DNA of 64,000 nt, taken from Streptomyces sp. NBC_01353. GTDB taxonomy: Bacteria; Actinomycetota; Actinomycetes; Streptomycetales; Streptomycetaceae. Below are positions 34,911 through 43,801 of the stretch, piece by piece; within the stretch, counting starts at the first letter, position 1; every line of letters begins with the position of its first letter. The position numbers and the translations under genes are program-made. The stretch lies in the NCBI RefSeq assembly GCF_036237275.1, contig NZ_CP108352.1, positions 1,550,001 to 1,614,000 of the forward strand, read 5' to 3'. The notes below the pieces were generated by a model. The model saw nothing but the letters and a program-made list of their open reading frames with translations. It did not search any database and had not been told where the DNA came from.

Positions 34911-35888
34911 GTGCCGATCGCCGCTCACCACCGTCGTGCCTCCGGCGCCGCCCTGTCCCTGGCGCTCGCCGCCGCGACCCTGGCCACGGCAGCCCCCTCG
35001 GCCTCGGCTGCCGAGGCCCCGCGCCTGAAGGTGCTCAGCTACAACGCCTTCCTCTTCAGCAAGACCCTCTACCCGAACTGGGGCCAGGACCACCGGGCCA
35101 AGGCGATCCCCGCCGCCGGCTTCTACCAGGGTCAGGACGTCGTCGTGATCCAGGAGGCCTTCGACAATTCCTCCTCGGACGCCCTCAAGGCGAACTCGGC
35201 CGCCCAGTACCCGTACCAGACGCCGGTCATGGGCCGGAGCAAGAGCGGCTGGGACGCCACGAGCGGGGCCTACTCCGCCACCACCCCCGAGGACGGGGGC
35301 GTGACGATCCTCAGCAAGTGGCCGATCGTCCGCAAGGAGCAGTACGTCTACAAGGACGCGTGCGGCGCCGACTGGTACTCGAACAAGGGCTTCGTCTACA
35401 CCGTCCTGAACGTGAACGGCACCAAGGTCCACGTCGTCGGCACGCACGCCCAGTCCACCGACCCGGGCTGCTCGGCGGGCGAGGCGGCGCAGATGCGCAG
35501 CCGCCAGTTCAAGGCGATGGACGCCTTCCTCGACACCAAGAACATCCCGGCGAACGAGCAGGTCATCGTGGCCGGCGACTTGAATGTGGACTCCCGGACG
35601 CCCGAGTACTCGACCATGCTGAGCGATGCGGGCCTGGCCGGCGCGGACGCCCGCACCGGCCACCCGTACTCCTTCGACACCGAGCTGAACTCGATCGCCT
35701 CCGAGCGCTACCCGGACGACCCCCGCGAGGACCTCGACTACGTCCTGTACCGCTCGGGCAACGCGCGCCCGGCGAACTGGACGAACAACGTCGTCCTGGA
35801 GCAGAGCGCGCCCTGGACGGTCTCCAGCTGGGGCACGAAGTACACGTACACCAACCTCTCCGACCACTACCCGGTGACGGCCTACTGA
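34911..35888 (+). CDS. Secreted sphingomyelinase C / phospholipase C
   Basis: 325 aa, GTG start at 34911 behind GGGAG. The signal peptide (ASGAALSLALAAATLATAA, cleavage near ASA-AE) leads into an endonuclease/exonuclease/phosphatase (DNase I-like) fold: LKVLSYNAFLF, VVIQEAFDNS (metal-binding Glu), VVGTHAQSTD, VIVAGDLNVDS, EDLDYVLYR and the catalytic SDHYPVTAY. This matches bacterial neutral sphingomyelinases. It hydrolyses sphingomyelin or related phospholipids outside the cell. It is divergent from the orphan b-subunit gene across 170 nt, with no shared function evident. A strong terminator follows. Confidence 0.94.
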   Translation: MPIAAHHRRASGAALSLALAAATLATAAPSASAAEAPRLKVLSYNAFLFSKTLYPNWGQDHRAKAIPAAGFYQGQDVVVIQEAFDNSSSDALKANSAAQYPYQTPVMGRSKSGWDATSGAYSATTPEDGGVTILSKWPIVRKEQYVYKDACGADWYSNKGFVYTVLNVNGTKVHVVGTHAQSTDPGCSAGEAAQMRSRQFKAMDAFLDTKNIPANEQVIVAGDLNVDSRTPEYSTMLSDAGLAGADARTGHPYSFDTELNSIASERYPDDPREDLDYVLYRSGNARPANWTNNVVLEQSAPWTVSSWGTKYTYTNLSDHYPVTAY

Positions 35889-35905
35889 GCGCACCGGACG
35901 TCCGG

Positions 35906-35941
35906 ATCACCGATCTGATCACCGATCTGATCACCGATCGA
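35906..35941. repeat. Three tandem 12-bp repeats (GATCACCGATCK)
   Basis: GATCACCGATCT at 35906-35917 and 35918-35929, then GATCACCGATCG at 35930-35941. The third copy runs into the left arm of the terminator hairpin. This is a simple tandem expansion downstream of the sphingomyelinase gene. Confidence 0.9.
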
Positions 35942-35968
35942 CCGTGGCCCCCGGCCACGGTCGATCGT
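35936..35968. terminator. Bidirectional terminator after sphingomyelinase gene
   Basis: A perfect 15-bp stem, 35936-35950 with 35954-35968, loop CCC. It lies between the plus-strand sphingomyelinase stop (35888) and the minus-strand stop at 36008. Confidence 0.88.
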
Positions 35969-36007
35969 GACCGGCCGGGTCGTGCGGGGCCCGACCGGCG
36001 CCCGCCG

Positions 36008-36493
36008 CTAGTACCCGTACCTGCCGAACTGGGTGTAGGCCCAGAGGCCCACGATCCCCGCCACGCAGAGGATCACGACCCAGGAGCCGAAGCCGGTGTG
36101 ACGGCTCTTGCGGGGGCGGGCGGGCTTGGCCCGGCGCTCGTTGCGCGCGGCGCGCCCGGCTCGGGTGGGCCGCTCGGTGCGGGCCCGCGGCGGTGTGGTG
36201 TCCGCGGCGGCGACGTCGGCGAGCAGACGGCGGCAGACCGCCGCCAACTCGGCCGTCCCCACGGAGAGGTCGACGACGATCTCCGAACGGGCCGGCGCCG
36301 TGGTGCCGCCGTCGAGGAGACGTCCGGCCCGCAGGCGCGCCTGGTCCTTGCCACCGGTCGGGGCCAGGCTTATCCAGCGCCCCACGTGCTCGCCGCGGAT
36401 CACCACACCGCCGCCCCGCTCCCGGTACACGGTGTGTTCCCGCCACAGGACCGCGGCCAACTCCGTGGCCGTCTCCCTGAGTTCCGTGTACAT
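36008..36493 (-). CDS. Unknown protein with C-terminal membrane anchor
   Basis: 161 aa. Residues 1-95 form a small soluble domain (VVIRGEHVGRWISLAPTGG and SEIVVDLSVGTAELAAVCRR). A strongly basic, Arg/Ala/Pro-rich linker follows, then one membrane helix near the end (SWVVILCVAGIVGLWAYTQF) and six residues, so it is probably tail-anchored with the domain in the cytoplasm. I do not recognise the domain. It converges on the sphingomyelinase gene and has its own upstream gap of 104 nt. Confidence 0.8.
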   Translation of the reverse strand: MYTELRETATELAAVLWREHTVYRERGGGVVIRGEHVGRWISLAPTGGKDQARLRAGRLLDGGTTAPARSEIVVDLSVGTAELAAVCRRLLADVAAADTTPPRARTERPTRAGRAARNERRAKPARPRKSRHTGFGSWVVILCVAGIVGLWAYTQFGRYGY

Positions 36494-36597
36494 GACCCTC
36501 CCCAGTCACCATTCCCCGAATTCGAACAAGCACGTGACTCTAGCGGCAGGTACACGCCATACCGTGCCCTGGGTGGGACGGTGCCCCATAGGGCCCG

Positions 36598-37080
36598 TTA
36601 CGCCTCGAAGTCGTACACCGTGACCGGTATCCCCCGGGCCGTGAGCCGCTCGGCTATCAGCGGCTCCACCCGCGCCCACTTCCCGCCGGCCAGACCGCAT
36701 CCGATCCGCGGCATGTGCACGGACGCCCCCAGCTCCTCCGCCTTGTCGGCGAGCAGCACGAGCGCCGCGTCGATCGCCTCGTACCGCACGGGTACGCCGG
36801 TGCTGCGGCCGGTCCGTATGCCGCGCTGGCCCACCAGATTGGCCACCCAGAAATACGGTCCGACCTGTACGAACTGGGCCGCCCCCAGCCCGAAGTCGTT
36901 CCGTGCGCGCTCCCGGTGCCAGCGGCGGAAGGCGGCCTCCGGCTCCGGCCAGCGCCGCGACAGCGCGAGGACGAAGCCCTTGCCCCAGCCGCCCAGGTCG
37001 TTGCAGACATGCGCGATGATCTTGACGCCCTTGCCCTGTGGGGCGGTGGCGTCCCCCCGTACATACGTGATCCCCGACAT
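36598..37080 (-). CDS. Macrodomain protein, ADP-ribose hydrolase-like
   Basis: 160 aa from the ATG at 37080. A single macrodomain: YVRGDATAPQGKGVKIIAHV, NDLGGWGKGFVLALSRRW (ADP-ribose-binding loop) and MPRIGCGLAGGKW near the C-terminus. This resembles Appr-1-p phosphatase/TARG1-like enzymes. TARG1 has an Asp after GCGL that is Ala here, so the transglycosylase mechanism of TARG1 is unlikely; de-ADP-ribosylation or ADP-ribose-phosphate hydrolysis remains possible. It is divergent from a MerR regulator across 115 nt. Confidence 0.87.
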   Translation of the reverse strand: MSGITYVRGDATAPQGKGVKIIAHVCNDLGGWGKGFVLALSRRWPEPEAAFRRWHRERARNDFGLGAAQFVQVGPYFWVANLVGQRGIRTGRSTGVPVRYEAIDAALVLLADKAEELGASVHMPRIGCGLAGGKWARVEPLIAERLTARGIPVTVYDFEA

Positions 37081-37120
37081 GTCCCTACCGTACGAGGCAC
37101 CACTGACAACGCCGAACGCT

Positions 37121-37151
37121 TTTACAACGCTGGTGAGACAGCAATACTGTT
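37121..37151. promoter_or_regulatory. Divergent promoter/operator region between macrodomain and MerR genes
   Basis: TTTACA (37121-37126) and a CAATACT element (37142-37148) with 15-16 nt between them could form the MerR gene promoter. ACAGCAATACTGT (37138-37150) is a small inverted repeat over the -10 element, where MerR proteins usually bind. Local AT content is higher than in the flanks. Confidence 0.45.
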
Positions 37152-37195
37152 GCACCGATGGGGAACGGCACGGCACCGGAAGCGAGGCAGCTCAG

Positions 37196-37930
37196 ATGGG
37201 CACCGAGACCGAGGAGCAGCAGCCGACGTTCACCGTCGACGAGCTGGCCGCGCGGGCGGGCGTCACCGTGCGGACCGTCCGGTTCTACAGCACCAAGGGG
37301 CTGCTACCGCCGCCGGCCATCGGGCCGCGGCGGGTCGGGCACTACGGGCCCGACCACCTCTCCCGGCTCGCACTGATCGAGGAGCTCCAGCGGCAGGGCA
37401 TGACGCTCGCCGCCATCGAGCGGTATCTGCACCAGCTGCCGCCCGACCTCAGCGCGCGGGACCTCGCCGTCCATCGGGCTCTGGTCGCCTCCTGGGCCCC
37501 CGAGTCCGCCGAGGAGATCACCCGGCGCGAGCTGGAACGGCGCGCGGGGCGGACCCTCGCCGACACGGACGTCGACCGGCTCGCCGCCATGGGCGTCCTC
37601 GACAAGAGCGCCGACCCGGACGTCTTCCGGCTGGATGCGACGCTGCTGCGTCTCGGGGTCGAACTCCTCGACGTGCCCATCGCGCACGAGACGATCCTCG
37701 CCTCCCGCACGGTCCTCCTGGAGCACGCCCGCGCCGCCGCGCAGGAGCTCTCCCGGCTCTTCCGGGACGAGGTGTGGAACCCGTACCGGGAGAGCGCCGA
37801 GGACCCGGACCACCTCGCCGCCATGAAGTCGCTCTCCGCGCACATGCAGCCGATGGTGATCCAGGCCCTCGTCACGGCCTTCCAGCGCTCCCTCAGCGAG
37901 GAGCTGCGGACGGCCTTCAGGACCCCGTAG
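37196..37930 (+). CDS. MerR family transcriptional regulator
   Basis: 244 aa, ATG at 37196. The N-terminal winged helix (FTVDELAARAGVTVRTVRFY, then STKGLLPPP) is the MerR DNA-binding domain. A long C-terminal region of about 170 residues with LEHARAAAQELSRLFRDEVW replaces the short effector domain of metal sensors, so it probably senses an organic ligand. It converges on the beta-oxidation operon and is divergent from the macrodomain gene. It could control either neighbour; the promoter dyad points to itself or the macrodomain gene. There is no Cys in the places used for metal sensing. Confidence 0.9.
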   Translation: MGTETEEQQPTFTVDELAARAGVTVRTVRFYSTKGLLPPPAIGPRRVGHYGPDHLSRLALIEELQRQGMTLAAIERYLHQLPPDLSARDLAVHRALVASWAPESAEEITRRELERRAGRTLADTDVDRLAAMGVLDKSADPDVFRLDATLLRLGVELLDVPIAHETILASRTVLLEHARAAAQELSRLFRDEVWNPYRESAEDPDHLAAMKSLSAHMQPMVIQALVTAFQRSLSEELRTAFRTP

Positions 37931-37947
37931 TCCTGGGCGCCCGGCCC

Positions 37948-40134
37948 TCAGCCCTTGATGGGCTCGTCCGTGAACACCTCGCCCCGCTCCGCCTTCGCCA
38001 CCAGCAGCGCGGGCGGCTGGAAGCGGTCCCCGTACTTCTCCGCCAGCTCACGCGCGCGTGCCACGAAACCGGGCAGCCCGCCCTCGTAGCCGTTGATGTA
38101 CTGGAACACACCGCCGGTCCACGCGGGGAAGCCGATGCCCATGATGGAGCCGATGTTGGCGTCGGCGACCGAGGTCAGGACGTTCTCCTCCAGGCAGCGG
38201 ACCGAGTCCAGCGCCTCCGAGAACAGCATCCGCTCCTTCATGTCCTCGAAGGGGATGTCCACGCCGGTCCGGGTGAAGTGCTCGCGGAGTCCGGACCACA
38301 GCCCGGCCCGCTTGCCGTCCTCGCCGTACTCGTAGAAGCCCGCGCCGCCGCTGCGTCCCGTACGCCCGAACTCGTCGACCATCCGGTCGATCACCGCGTC
38401 CGAGGGGTGCCCGACCCAGGTGCCGCCGGCCTCCTCGATCGCGCGCCGGGTCTCGTTGCGGATCTTGCGGGGCAGGGTCAGGGTCAGCTCGTCCATCAGG
38501 GAGAGGACCTTGGCCGGATAGCCGGCCTGCGCCGCGGCCTGCTCGACGGAGACCGGGTCGGCCCCCTCGCCGACCATCGCGACGCCCTCGTTGATGAACT
38601 GCCCGATCACGCGGGACGTGAAGAAACCGCGCGAGTCGTTGACGACGATCGGGGTCTTGTTGATCTGCCGCACCAGGTCGAAGGCGCGCGCCAGCGCCTC
38701 GTCCCCGGTCCGCTCGCCCTTGATGATCTCGACCAGCGGCATCTTGTCGACCGGCGAGAAGAAGTGCAGTCCGACGAAGTCGTCCTGGCGCTCCACACCC
38801 TCGGCGAGCACCGTGATGGGCAGCGTCGAGGTGTTGGAGCAGAGCAGCGCGTCCGGTTCGACGATGTCCTGGATCTCCTCGAAGACCTTGTGCTTGAGCG
38901 CGGTGTCCTCGAAGACGGCCTCGATCACGGCGTCGCAGCCGGCCAGGTCGGCCGCGTCGCCGGTCGGGGTGATCCGGGCGAGCAGCTCGTCGCGCTTCGC
39001 CTCGGTCGTGCGGCCCCGCGTCAGCGCCTTGGCGAGCAGCTTCTCGGAGTACTCCTTGCCGCGCTGCGCCGCCTCCGCCGTGACGTCCTTGAGGACGACC
39101 TCGATGCCCGCGCGGGCGCAGGAGTAGGCGATGCCGGCGCCCATCATGCCCGCGCCGAGGACGGCGACCTTGCGGACCTGTCGCTGCTCGATGCCCTGGG
39201 GGCGGTTGGCGCCGGAGTTGACGGCCTGGAGGTCGAAGAAGAACGCCTGGATCATGTTCTTCGCCGTCTGGCCGGTGACCAGCTCGGTGAAGTAGCGGGC
39301 CTCGATGGTCAGCGCGGTCTCGAAGTCGACCTGGGAGCCTTCGACGGCGCACGCGAGGATGTTGCGCGGGGCCGGGTAGGGAGCTCCGTTGAGCTGCTTC
39401 TTCAGGTTGGCGGGGAAGGCCGGCAGGTTGGCGGCGAACCGCGGGTTCGACGGGGTTCCGCCGGGGATCTTGTAGCCCTTGACGTCCCAGGGCTGCTGCG
39501 ACTCGGGGTTCGCGTCGATGAAGGCGCGCGCCTTGGCGAGCATCTCCTCGGGAGTGGCGGCCACCTCGTGGATCAGGCCGTTCTCCAGCGCGCGCTGCGG
39601 GGAGTACTGGGTGCCCTGGAGGAGCACCTTGAGCAGCGCGTCGGCGATGCCCATGAGGCGTACGGTACGGGTGACACCGCCGCCCGCCGGGAGGAGACCG
39701 AGGGTGACCTCGGGCAGGCCGATCTTGGAGCCGGGGGCGTCGAGCGCGACGCGGTGGTGGGAGGCGAGGGCGATCTCGTAACCGCCGCCGAGCGCCGCTC
39801 CGTTGATGGCCGCGACGACCGGCTTGCCGAGGGTCTCGATCCGGCGCAGCGAGCGCTTGATCTCGGTGCCGGTGTCGAAGGCGATCCGCGCGTCCTCCGG
39901 GCGCAGCCGGATCATGTCCTTGAGGTCGCCGCCCGCGAAGAAGGTCTTCTTCGCGGAGGCGTAGATGATGCCGCGGATGGAGTCCTTCTCGGCCTCCGCG
40001 CGGTCGGCGATCGCCGCGATGGAGTCCTTGAACGCCTGGTTCATGGTGTTCGCGGACTGGTTGGGGTCGTCGAGGACGAGGGTGACGATGCCGGTCTCGT
40101 CCTGCTCCCAGCGGATGGTGGTGCTCTGGCTCAT
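37948..40134 (-). CDS. Fatty acid oxidation complex alpha subunit (enoyl-CoA hydratase / 3-hydroxyacyl-CoA dehydrogenase)
   Basis: 728 aa. The N-terminal crotonase domain has FFAGGDLKDM, NGAALGGGYEIALA and the catalytic-Glu segment SKIGLPEVTLGLLPAGGG. The dehydrogenase domain has the NAD loop VAVLGAGMMGAGIAYSCARA, and the catalytic His is in GLHFFSPVDKMPLVEI. It performs hydration and NAD-linked oxidation in beta-oxidation. Last gene of a minus-strand operon, 34 nt after the thiolase gene with which it should form a complex. The 3' end lies 17 nt from the convergent MerR gene. Confidence 0.97.
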   Translation of the reverse strand: MSQSTTIRWEQDETGIVTLVLDDPNQSANTMNQAFKDSIAAIADRAEAEKDSIRGIIYASAKKTFFAGGDLKDMIRLRPEDARIAFDTGTEIKRSLRRIETLGKPVVAAINGAALGGGYEIALASHHRVALDAPGSKIGLPEVTLGLLPAGGGVTRTVRLMGIADALLKVLLQGTQYSPQRALENGLIHEVAATPEEMLAKARAFIDANPESQQPWDVKGYKIPGGTPSNPRFAANLPAFPANLKKQLNGAPYPAPRNILACAVEGSQVDFETALTIEARYFTELVTGQTAKNMIQAFFFDLQAVNSGANRPQGIEQRQVRKVAVLGAGMMGAGIAYSCARAGIEVVLKDVTAEAAQRGKEYSEKLLAKALTRGRTTEAKRDELLARITPTGDAADLAGCDAVIEAVFEDTALKHKVFEEIQDIVEPDALLCSNTSTLPITVLAEGVERQDDFVGLHFFSPVDKMPLVEIIKGERTGDEALARAFDLVRQINKTPIVVNDSRGFFTSRVIGQFINEGVAMVGEGADPVSVEQAAAQAGYPAKVLSLMDELTLTLPRKIRNETRRAIEEAGGTWVGHPSDAVIDRMVDEFGRTGRSGGAGFYEYGEDGKRAGLWSGLREHFTRTGVDIPFEDMKERMLFSEALDSVRCLEENVLTSVADANIGSIMGIGFPAWTGGVFQYINGYEGGLPGFVARARELAEKYGDRFQPPALLVAKAERGEVFTDEPIKG

Positions 40135-40168
40135 TGCTGCTTCTCCGTAAGGCTGGTGGGACGGACGG

Positions 40169-41383
40169 TCAGACGCGCTCGACGATCGTGGCGATGCCCA
40201 TGCCGCCGCCGACGCACAGCGTGGCCAGGCCGTAGCGCTTGTCCTGGCGCTCCAGCTCGTCGACGAGGGTGCCGAGGATCATCGCGCCGGTGGCGCCGAG
40301 CGGGTGGCCGAGCGCGATCGCGCCGCCGTTGACGTTGACCTTGTCCAGGCTGATGCCCATGTCCTTGACGAAGCGGAGCACGACGCCCGCGAACGCCTCG
40401 TTGATCTCGACAAGATCGATGTCGTCCATCGTCAGGCCGGCCTTGGCGAGCGCCTTGCGGGTCGCGGGCGCGGGCCCGGTGAGCATGATGGTCGGCTCGG
40501 AGCCGGAGACGGCCGCGGCCACGATCCGGGCACGCGGGGTCAGTCCGTAGCGCTCGCCGACCTCCTGGGAGCCGATGGCGACGAGCGAGGCGCCGTCGAC
40601 GATGCCGGAGGAGTTGCCGGCGTGGTGGACGTGGTCGATCTTCTCGACCCAGTGGTACTTCTGCAGCGCGACGGCGTCGAAGCCGCCCATGTCGCCGATG
40701 GCTGCGAAGGACGGCTTGAGGGCGGCGAGCGAGTCGGCGGTGGTGCCGGGGCGCATGTGCTCGTCGTGGTCGAGGACGACGAGACCGTTGCGGTCCGTCA
40801 CCGGGACGACGGAGCGGTCGAAGCGGCCGTCCTTCCAGGCGGCCGCGGCGCGCTCCTGGGAGAGCGCAGCGTACTCGTCGACGTCGCGGCGGGAGAAGCC
40901 CTCGATGGTGGCGATGAGGTCGGCGCCGATGCCCTGGGGGACGAAGCCGGTCTCGTAGTTGGTCATCGGGTCGGCGAACCAGGCGCCGCCGTCGGAGGCC
41001 ATCGGGACGCGCGACATGGACTCGACGCCACCGGCGAGGACGAGGTCCTCCCAGCCCGAACGGACCTTCATCGCGGCCATGTTGACGGCTTCGAGGCCGG
41101 AGGCGCAGAAGCGGTTCTCCTGGACGCCGGCGACGGTGTCGGGCAGTCCGGCGGCGATCGCGGCGACCCGGGCGATGTCGGAGCCCTGGTCCCCGACCGG
41201 TCCGACGACGCCGAGGACGATGTCGTCGATGGCGGCCGGGTCCAGTCCGGGGAAGCGGGCCCGGATCTCGTGGATGAGGCCGACGACCAGGTCGATGGGC
41301 TTGGTGCCGTGCAGGGCGCCGTTGGCCTTGCCGCGGCCGCGCGGGGTGCGGATCGCGTCGTACACGTACGCTTCGGTGCTCAC
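40169..41383 (-). CDS. Acetyl-CoA C-acyltransferase (thiolase)
   Basis: 404 aa, GTG start at 41383 behind AAAGG. Catalytic residues: acylated Cys in [12 protein letters not shown], the [11 protein letters not shown] and [15 protein letters not shown] blocks, and the second Cys in TLCVGGGMG. It cleaves 3-ketoacyl-CoA with CoA in the last step of beta-oxidation. It pairs with the FadB-like subunit 34 nt downstream and follows the acyl-CoA dehydrogenase gene by 34 nt. Confidence 0.97.
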   Translation of the reverse strand: MSTEAYVYDAIRTPRGRGKANGALHGTKPIDLVVGLIHEIRARFPGLDPAAIDDIVLGVVGPVGDQGSDIARVAAIAAGLPDTVAGVQENRFCASGLEAVNMAAMKVRSGWEDLVLAGGVESMSRVPMASDGGAWFADPMTNYETGFVPQGIGADLIATIEGFSRRDVDEYAALSQERAAAAWKDGRFDRSVVPVTDRNGLVVLDHDEHMRPGTTADSLAALKPSFAAIGDMGGFDAVALQKYHWVEKIDHVHHAGNSSGIVDGASLVAIGSQEVGERYGLTPRARIVAAAVSGSEPTIMLTGPAPATRKALAKAGLTMDDIDLVEINEAFAGVVLRFVKDMGISLDKVNVNGGAIALGHPLGATGAMILGTLVDELERQDKRYGLATLCVGGGMGIATIVERV

Positions 41384-41417
41384 GAGAAGCCTTTCAGGAG
41401 GGTGGGCAACAGGGAGG

Positions 41418-42560
41418 TCAGCCGAGCAGGGAACGGCCGATGATCTCCTTCATGATCTCGGTCGTCCCGCCGTAGATGGTCTGGATGCGGCCGTCCGTGA
41501 AGGCCCTGGCGACCGGGAATTCGGCCATGTAGCCGTATCCCCCGTGCAGTTGCAGACAGCGGTCGGCGACCCGCTTCTGCAGCTCGGTGGCCCACCACTT
41601 GGCCATCGAGGCGTGGACGGCGTCGAGTTCCCCGTTCGAGTGATCGACGATGCAGCGGTCGAGGAACGTCCGGGTGACGGCGCACTCGGTGGCCATCTCG
41701 GCGATCTCGAAGCGGACGTGCTGGAGCTTGGCCAGCGGCCGCCCGAACGCCTCGCGTTCCTTGACGTAGGTGGTGGTGATCTCCAGGAGGTGCTCCGCGG
41801 CGGCGATGCCGGCCACGGCGATGGCCATCCGCTCCTGGGCGAGATTGGTCATGAGGTGGACGAAGGCGCCGTTGAGCTCGCCGAGGAGGTTCTCCTTGGG
41901 GACGCGCACGTCGGTGAAGAACAGCTCGGCGGTGTCCTGCGACTTCTGCCCGATCTTGTCGAGGTTGCGGCCGCGCTCGAAGCCCTCCATGCCGCGCTCG
42001 ACGACCAGCAGCGAGAGACCGTGCGCGCCGCCCTCGGGGGTCGTCTTCGCGACGACGATCACCAGGTCGGCGAGGATGCCGTTGGAGATGAACGTCTTTG
42101 AGCCGTTGAGAACCCAGTGGTCGCCGCGGTCCTCGGCGGTGGTCCGGATCCCCTGGAGGTCGGAACCGGCACCCGGCTCGGTCATCGCGATGGCGGTGAT
42201 CAGCTCGCCCGTGCAGAAGCCGGGCAGCCAGCGGCGCTTCTGCTCCTCGGTGGCGAGCGAGGTGAGGTACGGCCCGATGATGTCGTTGTGCAGGCCGAGC
42301 GCTATGCCGGGCGCGCCGGCCCGGGTGAACTCCTCGGCGAGCACGGCGCTGTAGCGGAAGTCGGCGTCGCCGCCGCCTCCGTACTCCTCGTCGACGGCGA
42401 GGCCGAGCAGCCCCTGGCGTCCGGCGGCGCGCCAGGCCTCGCGCGCGACGATGCCGTCCTTCTCCCACTGCTCGTAGTGGGGCAGCACCTCCTTGGCGAG
42501 GAAGGTACGGACCGTCTCGCGGAAGGCTTCGTGGTCGGCGGTGTAGAGCTGACGCTTCAT
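41418..42560 (-). CDS. Acyl-CoA dehydrogenase (LCAD type)
   Basis: 380 aa. FAD-dependent first step of beta-oxidation. Signature [20 protein letters not shown] lies in the beta domain and [18 protein letters not shown] near the C-terminus. The end reads [15 protein letters not shown], which has Gly where medium-chain enzymes have the catalytic Glu. As in long-chain and isovaleryl types, the base is probably the Glu in [12 protein letters not shown]. The ATG at 42560 overlaps the stop of the racemase gene as ATGA. It is placed between racemase and thiolase in one operon. Confidence 0.95.
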   Translation of the reverse strand: MKRQLYTADHEAFRETVRTFLAKEVLPHYEQWEKDGIVAREAWRAAGRQGLLGLAVDEEYGGGGDADFRYSAVLAEEFTRAGAPGIALGLHNDIIGPYLTSLATEEQKRRWLPGFCTGELITAIAMTEPGAGSDLQGIRTTAEDRGDHWVLNGSKTFISNGILADLVIVVAKTTPEGGAHGLSLLVVERGMEGFERGRNLDKIGQKSQDTAELFFTDVRVPKENLLGELNGAFVHLMTNLAQERMAIAVAGIAAAEHLLEITTTYVKEREAFGRPLAKLQHVRFEIAEMATECAVTRTFLDRCIVDHSNGELDAVHASMAKWWATELQKRVADRCLQLHGGYGYMAEFPVARAFTDGRIQTIYGGTTEIMKEIIGRSLLG

Positions 42561-43750
42561 GCTTCGGGCTCCTGAGGGGCTTCGTCGCGGGCTTCCGGGC
42601 GGGCTGCCGGCCGGGCTTCGTTGCCGGTCAGTGCGGGTACGGACCAGTCGCGGGCGACCACGTCCGTGTCGGCGCCCGGCCGAGCGGGTCCGGAGCGGAC
42701 GGCTCCGGGGGTGACGGAGAAACGGGGCGCGGGTGCGGGCTGGGTGAAGCCGGCGTGCTCGACGAACGTGCCCCGGGCGGCGAGATGGGGGTGGGCGGGG
42801 GCCTCGCGCATCGAGAGGACCGGCGCCACGCACGCGTCCGTCCCCTCGAAGACGGCCGTCCACTCGTCGCGCGTACGGGTGCGGAAGCGGTCGGCGACGG
42901 CGGTGCGCAGCTCGTCCCAGCGTCCGAAGTCCTTACGGGCGGGGGCGACGTCCTCGATGCCGAGCAGGCGCGTGAACTCCTCGTAGAACTGCTGCTCCAG
43001 GGCGCCCACGACCATGTACCCCCCGTCAGAGGTCTCATAGGTGCCGTAGAAGGGGCAGCCGCCGTCCAGCAGGTTGACGCCCCGGCGGTCCTGCCAGCCG
43101 CCGGCCGCCACCATGCCGTGGATCATGGTGGCGAGGTGGGCCGCGCCGTCGACGATGGCCGCGTCGACGACCTGGCCCTCGCCGTGCGTGCGCGCGTGCT
43201 GGAGTGCGGCGAGCACGCCGACGACGAGGTAGAGCGAGCCGCCCGCGTAGTCGCCGACGAGGTTGGCGGGGACCGTGGGCGGGCCGTCCGGGTCGGGGCC
43301 GATCATGCCGAGGGTGCCGGTGATCGCGATGTACGCGATGTCGTGTCCGGCGCTCGCGGCGAGCGGCCCGTCCTGGCCCCAGCCGGTCATCCGACCGTAG
43401 ACGAGCTTCGGGTTGCGGGCGAGGCAGGCCTCCGGGCCTACGCCGAGGCGTTCGGCGACACCGGGGCGGTAGCCCTCGACCAGGATGTCGGCGCGTTCGA
43501 CGAGGTCGAGGACCGTGGCGGGGCCGCCGTCGGCCTTGAGGTCGACCAGGACGGAGCGCTTGTTGCGGTTGGTGAGGTCGTACGCGGGGTCGATACCGAG
43601 TCCGGGGCCGCCGGGCCGGTCGATCCGTACGACGTCGGCGCCGAGGTCCGCCAGGAGCATGGCGGCGAACGGGCCGGGCCCGATCCCGGCCAGCTCGACC
43701 ACGCGCACCCCGGAGAGCGGGCCGTTCCCACCGTTCGCCTGCGCTGCCAT
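42557..43750 (-). CDS. Alpha-methylacyl-CoA racemase (CaiB/BaiF family)
   Basis: 397 aa. The three catalytic elements known from M. tuberculosis MCR are recognisable: His in AGHDIAYIAITG, Asp in VGDYAGGSLYLVVG and Glu in VGALEQQFYEEFTR. RMTGWGQDGPLA is also family-typical. It epimerises 2-methylacyl-CoA esters so that (2S)-specific acyl-CoA dehydrogenase can act. First gene of the beta-oxidation operon, which therefore probably degrades methyl-branched fatty acids, sterol side chains or phytanate-like chains. About 30 C-terminal residues are Ala/Pro/Glu-rich. Direct repeats upstream may be an operator. Confidence 0.9.
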   Translation of the reverse strand: MAAQANGGNGPLSGVRVVELAGIGPGPFAAMLLADLGADVVRIDRPGGPGLGIDPAYDLTNRNKRSVLVDLKADGGPATVLDLVERADILVEGYRPGVAERLGVGPEACLARNPKLVYGRMTGWGQDGPLAASAGHDIAYIAITGTLGMIGPDPDGPPTVPANLVGDYAGGSLYLVVGVLAALQHARTHGEGQVVDAAIVDGAAHLATMIHGMVAAGGWQDRRGVNLLDGGCPFYGTYETSDGGYMVVGALEQQFYEEFTRLLGIEDVAPARKDFGRWDELRTAVADRFRTRTRDEWTAVFEGTDACVAPVLSMREAPAHPHLAARGTFVEHAGFTQPAPAPRFSVTPGAVRSGPARPGADTDVVARDWSVPALTGNEARPAARPEARDEAPQEPEA

Positions 43751-43772
43751 CGAGCCCCCAGGACCGTGTGTG

Positions 43773-43798
43773 ACACCAATGATGTAACACCAGTGATG
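43773..43798. promoter_or_regulatory. Direct-repeat operator candidate upstream of the beta-oxidation operon
   Basis: ACACCAATGATG (43773-43784) and ACACCAGTGATG (43787-43798), 11 of 12 identical with a 14-bp period, lie 23-48 nt upstream of the racemase start codon. The element is AT-richer than the surroundings and sits where the promoter should be. Confidence 0.5.
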
Positions 43799-43801
43799 CT
43801 A

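Noticed and set aside
34793-37930. Continuous plus-strand frame of over 1000 codons reaching the MerR gene
   Set aside because: Only its last 244 codons (from 37196) encode a recognisable protein; the rest is an off-frame reading of the sphingomyelinase gene and antisense of minus-strand genes, crossing a terminator.
36715-40332. 1205-codon plus-strand frame opposite the FadB-like gene
   Set aside because: It is the antisense of a gene with full crotonase and dehydrogenase motifs and has the Gly/Arg/Val-rich composition of a shadow frame.
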